Positions 55,574 through 64,000 of a stretch of 64,000 nucleotides of DNA are shown here, one piece after another. The notes beneath the pieces are model-generated. The model saw only the letters and a program-made list of their open reading frames with translations. It did no database searches and was not told the origin of the DNA. The DNA lies in NCBI RefSeq assembly GCF_000005505.3, contig NC_016133.3, forward strand, positions 56,323,237 to 56,387,236, given 5' to 3'. The stretch is from Brachypodium distachyon. Its lineage: Eukaryota; Streptophyta; Magnoliopsida; Poales; Poaceae. The first letter of the stretch is position 1. Every line of letters starts with the position of its first letter. Made by a program: the position numbers and the translations under genes.

Positions 55574-58500
55574 ATGGACGGGGGGCACGGACACGGGGGC
55601 CACGGGCAGCGGCAGCCGCTGTCGCCGGCGATTTCGGCCTCGGCGGTGCTCCCCCACCAGCGGCAGATGCAGCTACACCAGCACCCGGCGCGGCCGGCAA
55701 TCGCCGATCTCTTCACCCTCTACCTCGGCGTGCGTGCCCTTCTCTTCCCCTAATTTGCCGCCGCGACGCATTTCTGACCCTGGGTGTCCGTGGCTTGCAG
55801 ATGAACTCGAAGCAGCGGGCCGAGGACCCAGCGAGGGAGACCGCGTGAGTTGCTTTCCCTTTTCGTGGACTCCATTTTTTTTAATTTTGTGAACTATACT
55901 CCGCACGAATTGGGTTGGATTGATATGAAGTACACTATCGTGTGGTTTAAGGTCGGATTGTTTTGTTGGTGCTGTAACTTGTCTTGCTGTGCTTGGGGTG
56001 AATTCCAGTGCATGAAGATATCATGCTGACAGTTTTGAACTAGCTCGTGCTAATGTGCTGTGTAAATCGAATTATTCAGGAACAAGCTGCAGAAGAGAGT
56101 ATCTGCTCTTAGCAGAGATCTGCCTCCCCGCGATGAGCAGTTCATTCCGGATTTTGAGCAGTTGCGCATGCCGTTTCCAGTAAGCAGAAGCATTGAACAA
56201 ATTCATTGACTACATGACAAGAATAGAAGAAATTGATTAGATTTTCGTGTTTCTTTAGGACCAGGAGCAGTTGCAGGCAGTCACGGAATCAGTTCTCATC
56301 TCATTTGTTCTGCAATGCAGTAGCCACGCTCCAAAATCCGAGTTCCTGCTCTTTGCTACGCGGTGCCTGTGCGCTCGCGGTCACCTTAGATGGGACAGCC
56401 TTCTTCCATCTCTACTTAGTGCCGTTTCATCTGTTGAGGCACCAATGGCGCAAGGTGGTGCTGTGACTGTTGGTGGCCCTGTATCTTCTTCTTCATCAGC
56501 TATTGTAGCGCCAAGTGCTCCAAGCTTTCATGCTTCAAATCCTACGTCTCCTTTGTCAGCAATGAACACTATAGGATCTCCTACACAATCTGGTATTGAT
56601 CAACCTATAGGTGCAAATGCGTCACCTATTAAGAGAACTGAATTCTCCACTCCTGGGCAGCTTGGTACTGCAGCAAGGGGTGACCAGTCTCGCAGGGGAG
56701 AAGAAATTAGCTATCTGCATCACCTATCATGTAGGATTATTTTAGCTGGACTGGAGTCCAGTTTGAAGCCAGCTACCCTTGCTGTGATATTCCAGCATAT
56801 GGTAAACTGGCTGGTTAATTGGGACCAGAGACCGCATGGTGTGGATGAAGCTGATACAACGCAAACATGGAGGATTGGAAGGCCTGTTCACGAATGGATG
56901 CATCTATGCTTAGATGTGATATGGATTTTAGTTGATGAAGAGAAATGTCGTGTTCCATTCTATGAGCTTGTTCGCAGCAACTTGCAGTTTCTCGAGAATA
57001 TTCCCGATGACGATGCACTAGTTAGTATTATTATGGAGATCCATAGGAGGAGGGACATGGTGTGTATGCACATGCAGATGTTGGATCAGCACCTTCATTG
57101 CCCAACATTCGGTACTCATCGGTTCTTGTCACAATCCTACCCAAGCATAGCTGGAGAATCTGTTGCTAATCTGCGTTATTCCCCCATTACCTATCCTAGT
57201 GTGCTGGGAGAGCCACTACATGGGGAGGTGATAATACTTTTTTAATTAATTAACCACATCTTTCCTTTTATGCTTATTCCTGCCATACTTGTATACATTG
57301 TTATTTTGTATGTACATTGATGCAATATTCATCATTATGACTGGTCATAGTTACATGCAAGAAGCATGAAGATTTTAAATGAAAACAAGTTAAATGAAAC
57401 TAATAAGAATGGTTAGGCAACAAACTTGGCAGGATCTATATATTTTTCTTACTTTTACTTCCTAATATTGCTCTGAGAAGAATACCAAAGCTTACGGTGC
57501 TTTGTTGTTTAGGATCTTGCGAACTCTATTCCTAAGGGGGGTTTAGACTGGGAACGTGCTCTGCGTTGCTTAAGGCATGCTCTCCGCACAACCCCATCAC
57601 CAGATTGGTGGAGACGTGTTCTTCTTGTTGCTCCTTGTTACAGATCACATTCTCAACAATCATCAACACCAGGAGCTGTTTTCTCACCTGATATGATTGG
57701 TGAGGCAGTTGCTGACAGGACAATTGAACTACTAAGGTTCACTAACTCAGGTTAGCATTTGGAGCTTCACTATTTGTCTGTTCAAGTACAATCAAGTTCC
57801 TTTCTCAAGTGGGCAGCTGATCTAAGTGGCCCTTGTCCCTAAGTGCCCTTTTACGCGGTGCAACTTGTGTGTACTCATTACAGCTTTGTCATACTATTGC
57901 AGAGACTCAGTGCTGGCAAGATTGGCTTTTGTTTGCTGACATTTTTTTCTTCCTAATGAAAAGTGGCTGTATTGATTTTCTTGATTTTGTGGACAAGCTT
58001 GCATCTCGAGTAACAAATAGTGATCAACAGATTCTACGCAGTAATCATGTCACCTGGTTGCTTGCACAGATTATCCGCATTGAGATTGTGATGAATACAC
58101 TTAGTTCAGACCCAAGGAAGGTGATACACCCTTGTATAATTGTTTCTATATATTTCTTCAATTCTTTCCTAGTCATTTAAATGAAATTGTTTAGTTGATG
58201 ACACGATGCTCTAAAAACTAAAAGGCTATTCTTTTGTGTAATATTAAAGGCACTTTATTTGGTCTATGCTCAATTAGTTTGGAACTGATGAACTGTTTTA
58301 AGCTTGACAAATTCAGCTGGACTAACTTCACATCTAAGAGCTGTTATAACTTAAATGATCACAAATTTATTTATGTGCTTCACTTTGTCATTTTTATTAT
58401 TGTGCTTGTCTTGTTTCCCAGTTACATGTTCGTTGCATCTGTGTAAGTTCATTCTAGCTATTTCTTGTTTTATCAGGTTGAAACAACACGGAAGATAATT

Positions 58501-61500
58501 TCGTTCCATAAAGAAGACAAGAGCCTTGATCCTAATAATGTCAGTCCTCAAAGTATTCTTCTTGATTTCATAAGTAGCAGCCAAACTTTGCGCATCTGGT
58601 CTTTCAACACTTCAATTAGAGAGCATTTGAACAACGATCAGCTTCAAAAAGGCAAACAGATAGATGAGTGGTGGAAACAGATGACGAAAGGTACTCCCTT
58701 GATGTACCATCATGCTTCTGCTTTGTAACATTTCCTGGTAGATCAGGAATTCATCAAAAGGAATGTGCTCTTGTAGATAGGTAATTTGAACTAACTGAAT
58801 GTAGAAACATTCTTAATGACTTCACTTATTGTTTGCATACATGGTAGCACTACAATTTGGAATTCAGGTGATGCATATTCTTTTTGGCAAGGCTGTAAAC
58901 AATTACAACAATTTCTAGTTTTCTTTTTTCATTTATCTATAGATAATTTAGAATGCATTTTTCCTTGAAATAACAGCTTCAGGAGAGAGAATGATAGATT
59001 TTATGAACTTGGATGAACGGGCCATGGGTATGTTTTGGGTTCTCTCTTTCACCATGGCACAACCAGCATGTGAAGCAGTCATGAACTGGTTTACGTCAGC
59101 TGGGACAGATGTCATTCAGGGACCCAATATGCAACCAAATGAAAGAATAGCGATGATGCGTGAAACCTGCCCTTTGTCAATGTCGTTGCTTTCCGGGTTG
59201 TCTATCAACCTGTGTTTAAAGCTTGCTTTCCAGCTTGAAGATTCAATATTTCTTGGCCAGGTAACACTGTATAATAGATATATCGATGTAATACCCTAGT
59301 TAATTTTGTATTTTTGTTCTGTATTTGGTTTTATACAGCCTACCACAACTTTCTTGGGACTAAAGATTTTCTGTTATTTGTTTTATACATTAGTAAATAG
59401 ATAACAGAAATAGAAAATAACTTAGTTTGCATATTCTTCTGCTCATGTTAAATAATTTAGCTAGCAATTATGAATAGTTCATCTATTATAGTTTTGCTAA
59501 CAATATGTGAACCTGCGTACTCACCTGTTGCAAATTTATGAAATAATATGCAACTTTAACTATTTTTTTTGTAGAAGTATGCATACAATCACAAGTTCAC
59601 AACTATATGTTTCTTTTGTTGTCATACTGTCATCACTAATATTCACCCCCTCTAGATTTTCTACAGCTGTATACTGCTACCATAATCTTACCTCTGTTCT
59701 TTGGTAGGCTGTCCCTAGCATTGCTATGGTGGAAACCTACGTAAGGTTACTGCTTATAACACCTCATTCATTGTTCCGTCCACATTTTACGGTAAGTTAT
59801 TCTGCCTCTTAAGGTGATTTGTATTCTTCATGTGGAGCTTATGCTACACCATGACTTTTCTTTTCCTGTGATTTCTGAATTAGTTTCTTCAGTCATAACT
59901 TCTAAAGTCCCTGTTGTGACTGTGCGACTCATATTCATGTGAACATTGTGACGTATTCATACTATTTAATGAACTTTGCAGACACTAACCCAAAGATCAC
60001 CGTCTATCCTGAGCAAATCCGGCGTGTCCTTGCTCCTACTTGAGATACTGAATTACAGGCTACTTCCTTTGTACAGGTAATACCGAATTTAATCTTTGGC
60101 TTCGTTTTTTCCTAAAAGGAAAGTAGCTTATTGGACACATCAAAAGATTGGAAGTTTTACCCGAATATTCCTTGCCCCTTCTCTTCCTTCCATCCCTCAG
60201 TCCCCTCCCTCCTTTGGTAGGATGTTGTACTCTGATTATGTAGAGGTTCATCTTCTATGACATTAATTTCCTTTTATTTTGCAGTTTTTTAGAAAATTAT
60301 CATTGTTTGTCTCTTTTGTTAGTTTTATATATCCCCGTGCATTTCTTTTTTGTTTACACCAATATGGTTTTTTCTAGGTATCATGGAAAAAGTAAGGCGT
60401 TGATGTATGATGTCACAAAGATAATATCAATGATCAAGGGGAAACGTGGGGAGCATCGCATGTTTAGATTAGCTGAAAATTTGTGCATGAACTTAATTCT
60501 GTCACTGAGAGACTTCTTCTTGGTTAAAAAAGAGTTGAAGGTAAAAGTAATACATGCTTTTCTTTGGAAATTTGACTATAATTGGTTCATAGAGTGAACT
60601 TCTATGTTTATATAGGGACCAACTGAGTTTACTGAAACACTTAACCGCATAACAATTATAAGCCTTGCTATCACTATCAAGACACGTGGAATTGCTGAGG
60701 TTGAACACATGATTTATCTTCAACCACTGTTAGAGCAAATTATGGCAACTAGCCAGCATACATGGTCAGAAAAGACTCTACGTTATTTCCCTCCTCTCAT
60801 TCGGGATTTCTTAATGGGGAGGATGGATAAGAGGGGACATGCTATCCAAGCATGGCAGCAGGTATGATTTTCTTATATTTTTGACAGAGTTTCTGGCCAT
60901 TTATGTTTTCTTTATATTTTTTTAGTAAAATGCACTGCTTGCCCTTAAACTTGGTACACACGTTCACTTTAGTCTGTCAACTTGCAAATGTAGACAATTT
61001 GTATAAAAAGGTCCTCAATTTCCCCACCGTCCTCTTAAACTCCCATTTGCCAAATCCCTAGCTTCTTCTCAAAATTCCCCACAATGATCACCTCGCCTCT
61101 CCGCCTGGCTGCGCTTTGGAAGATCTAAGATCCAGCGGGCTTTTCGCAAAATTACAATGTAGACTGCGCCTCTCCGCCTCCCTCACCTGAGTGGCTCGTG
61201 TGGTTGTGTCCACTACGCTGACGTGGCAAAAAGTGTGCGGCGTGTGTGCTTTTGGATCAAACTGAACCCCAATTGCGAAGTTTAATGGACCGTTCTAACC
61301 ATTTCTGAGTTGATGAACTGAAGTGAACATTCCTGCCAAGTCTAAGGACTAGCAGTGGATTTTACTCTATGTTTTGTATTCTTTCTAGTTTCTCCATGTC
61401 TTTCATCAAGTCCGTATGCATCTACTGATCACCAGCTTAGGAAGTTTATCATTCATTAATTATTGAAGATTGCCAAATCACTCTTCTGTTTGTTAATTTC

Positions 61501-64000
61501 TATGAAGCATGTAATAACTTCTCTTAGTATTTATATTTATGACTCAATTGGTGGATAATGTATGGATAGTTTGTGCACTCTTTTGTGTATTATTGGCATT
61601 AGGAATGCCATTCATTCTTTCACCTCCACAATGATGTTATATTGTTAGTACTTAGTAGTATGTTGATATGGTTAAGTTGAACAGGTAGAGTTTTGGTGAC
61701 CTGAAAATACTTATTTTTACCTTTTGTATTGACAATACTCTCATTTCAGGCCGAAACTACTGTTATTAATCAGTGCAATCAGCTACTCTCACCATCTGCT
61801 GAGCCAAACTATGTCATGACTTATTTGAACCACAGTTTCGCTCTGCATCGTCAATATCTTTGTGCTGGTGCTTGGATGCTAATGAATGGACATCTTGAGA
61901 TCAACAGTGCAAATCTTGTATGATTCCTTTTTGTGATTACTTTGATATGACTATCGTCCGTTACTCAATATTATTACTTGATCTTAATGCAGGCTCGTGT
62001 CTTGAGAGAGTTTTCACCTGAAGAAGTTACGGCGAATATTTATACAATGGTTGATGTTCTTCTGCATCATATCCAACTTGAGCTTCAACACGGCCATTTA
62101 GTGCAGGTGACACAAAATATCTGTTTCTTTTGTCATGCTGCAAAAATTTCTCTTTGACTGTTTGTTATGTGGTTTTTCCTTTTCTAGTAGCTAGCATGTA
62201 AAATTTTCTGGTGACTTATTCTATGTAGGAATTACTTTCCAAAGCAATCAAAAATCTTGCATTCTTTATCTGGACACATGAGCTACTTCCACTGGACATT
62301 CTGCTGCTAGCACTTATTGACAGGGATGACGATCCTTACGCTTTACGTCTTGTGGTAAGTCCTCTTCAACAATTTGAAGTTTGCAACACCTACCTCTAAA
62401 TCATGTTACACCATAAGGTATGTAACAACCAGTTCAACAGCTGTTTTCTTTAAATCAACAATCCACTTTTCAACCCTTCACTGATTTGCTTGGTGACATG
62501 ACAGCGACATGGTGGACATGTAGCATCCATGTCAACTGAAAGTCTGAAACCACTAGTGGAGTCGCCTGAGGGTGAAAAATGAACTGTTTCATTAGTTTGA
62601 GTTCCTGAATTGTTGAACGGATTTGGAGGTTAGGGTCGAATAGTGGACTTTAGCCAGAGTTGTGGTTGTAAACTAGATGTCTTATTCTAACCTATTTACA
62701 GTTTTCACAGCTAGTGCAGGTTGTTAAGCACATGGATATAGTAACATGTAACAATTTTGTACTCCCTCCATCCCATATTAAGTGATGTAATATCACATGT
62801 ATCTAGACGCTTTTTGGGTATAGATACATCCAAATTTGGGCAAATTTGAGTCACTTAATATGGGACGGAGGGAGTATTAGTCATCAAAATCTTAACAGAT
62901 GGTAACATGTTGTTGCCTTCTGGTAGCATTACTATATCAAAGTGTTGTAGAAGCAGGCATAGAGTACACTACTCTATTCCTAGATATAGCTTGGTCTGTG
63001 TGTATATATATCTATACCTTTACCAACCGTGAGTCTGAAGATTAGTATAACTGTGACTTCAAGCGTATACCTTATATTTGAGTACCGACCAGTGCTTAGG
63101 CTGCTTAGTTTCTGATATAACTGCGTAACTTTTATATTACACATATATTAATATACTCCCTCCGGTTGGAATTACTTGTCGAAATATTACATGTATCTAG
63201 ACACTTTTTGCACATAGATACATCCGTATTTGGGCAAATTTGAGACAAGTAATACCGGTCGGAGGGAGTAGTTAAAATTTATGGATCGGAGGAGTACTAT
63301 ATACTCTAGTCTATTACTTTACTAGTTGCTTCGGCTGTGCATGATTCTTGCTTTAATTATCAATTTAACATCACAGATAAATCTGCTTGAAAGAACGGAA
63401 CTTCAGCAGAGAATTAAAGCATTCTGCAGTTCTTGTTCTTCTGAGCATTGGCTCAAAAATCAACCTCCAAAAAGAGCTGAGCTCCAGAAAGCTCTTGGCA
63501 ACCATCTTTCATGGAAGGACCGGTAATTGCAATATTTCAATTGATATTGCATAAAGCGGGTTTATTTCTAATCTTATGTGGCTATTGAATAGCAATACCA
63601 GCTAGCAATAGCATCTGTTATTTGTATATATTTTGCTTTTATGTATTTCGCCCTTTTTGGGTTTCTATGGAAGTTATAGAAGATTGATTCACTATGGTTG
63701 TATTGTTAATGCAGCTACCCGCCCTTTTTCGATGACATTGCTGCCCGCTTGCTTCCAGTCATCCCACTGATAATTTATAGGCTTATTGAGAATGATGCTA
63801 CAGATATTGCAGATAGGGTTCTCGCATTTTATTCCAACTTTCTTGCCTTCCACCCACTAAGATTTACATTTGTGCGTGACATTCTTGCATATTTCTATGG
63901 CCATCTTCCAAGCAAGTTAATTGTTAGGGTCCTCAGTGTGCTGGGTGCTAGCATCAAGGTAAACCCATGTTTACTCTTGTATGGAAACTCTTCTACCTGT
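55574..64000 (+). CDS. MED23: Mediator complex subunit 23 (MED23), 17 coding exons, 3' end outside window
   Basis: Exons are 55574-55729, 55801-55844, 56080-56179, 56259-57227, 57513-57750, 57903-58120, 58477-58690, 58977-59260, 59708-59791, 59982-60076, 60378-60540, 60616-60861, 61750-61917, 61993-62106, 62229-62354, 63377-63522 and 63715-63958. All are GT-AG and in frame, giving 1203 codons before a donor at 63959. The start has a His/Gln/Gly-rich segment and AIADLFTLYLGMNSKQRAED. A Ser/Pro-rich linker covers about residues 161-245. The rest is all-helical (SYLHHLSCRIILAGLESSLK; WLVNWDQRPHGVDE; SSDPRKVETTRKIISFHKED), as in plant MED23. MED23 is a Mediator tail-region subunit linking activators to RNA polymerase II. 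The full protein is usually about 1600 residues, so roughly a quarter is missing. Confidence 0.93.
60924..61366. mobile_element. MITE with long inverted repeats in MED23 intron 12
   Basis: The left end agtaaaatgcactgct and the right end (reverse complement) agtaaaatccactgct begin inverted repeats that stay similar for about 60 bp ('ttgttcacttcagt' against 'cgttcactttagt'). The 443-bp element is non-coding and lies within an 888-bp intron. A clean target-site duplication was not identified. Confidence 0.7.
62760..62876. mobile_element. Stowaway MITE in MED23 intron 15
   Basis: The inverted ends agree at 25 of 27 bases (tactccctccatcccatatt / tactccctccgtcccatatt), with TA at each edge; 117 bp. 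Confidence 0.9.
63154..63270. mobile_element. Second Stowaway MITE in MED23 intron 15
   Basis: The ends are tactccctccggttggaatt and (reverse complement) tactccctccgaccggtatt; 117 bp with TA at both edges. The core 'acatgtatctagac' is shared with the neighbouring element, so both belong to one family. Confidence 0.9.

Noticed and set aside
1..64000. CRISPR arrays, operons, ribosome binding sites or phage genes
   Set aside because: The window is eukaryotic nuclear DNA with spliced plant genes; direct repeats found here are minisatellites without spacer structure.

Overview
The window is plant nuclear DNA, almost certainly from a grass and probably a pooid such as Brachypodium or a Triticeae relative. 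The reasons are GC-rich first exons, short GT-AG introns, plant-only gene families (AP2/ERF, caleosin, APO, GDSL esterase), Stowaway MITEs with the CTCCCTCCG end, a PIF/Harbinger element and a degraded plant L1 LINE. The species assignment is inference. All multi-exon models were spliced by eye from frame continuity, splice signals and protein-family resemblance; no alignment or transcript was available.

Layout. 0-0.6 kb: start of an ERF/DREB gene running off the left edge (minus). 1.8-5.65 kb: a candidate MITE, then a 5'-truncated L1 LINE with an 18-bp target-site duplication. 6.8-10.6 kb: tandem caleosin/peroxygenase genes (minus). 14.3-14.9 kb: a Nudix hydrolase (minus). 15-22.5 kb: gene-poor, with MITEs. 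22.7-23.0 kb: a small unrecognised protein (plus). 23.7-26.6 kb: a plastid SET-domain lysine methyltransferase (minus). 27.9-28.4 kb: an intronless calmodulin-like protein (plus). 28.7-35 kb: repeat-rich ground with a receptor-kinase fragment, a broken PIF/Harbinger element and several minisatellites. 35.9-36.5 kb: a small plant-specific protein (plus). 36.6-40.5 kb: a tandem segmental duplication carrying two 8-cysteine defensin-like secreted peptides (plus). 40.8-41.9 kb: an inverted-repeat element enclosing a broken nodulin-like MFS transporter fragment. 43.4-44.3 kb: remains of a GH9 endoglucanase gene (minus). 45.7-47.1 kb: an LC8-type dynein light chain (plus). 47.9-50.8 kb: an APO1/APO2-type plastid RNA-binding gene (minus). 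51.8-53.5 kb: a GDSL esterase/lipase (plus). 54.5-55.0 kb: a hAT-like MITE. 55.6-64 kb: the first 17 coding exons of Mediator subunit MED23 (plus), running off the right edge, with three MITEs in its introns.

This is not an operon-like system; each gene has its own promoter. Two genes act in plastids (SET methyltransferase, APO) and several are of stress or secretory type (ERF, caleosins, CML, defensin-like peptides, GDSL esterase). From memory, Arabidopsis MED23 lies beside caleosin genes, so a caleosin-MED23 association here may be old microsynteny. Points most worth a second look are the duplicated defensin-like locus with an unusually open intron, the diverged caleosin pair lacking the proline knot, the inverted-repeat element with a captured transporter fragment, two GC-AG introns, and an APO first exon whose frame does not join the rest.
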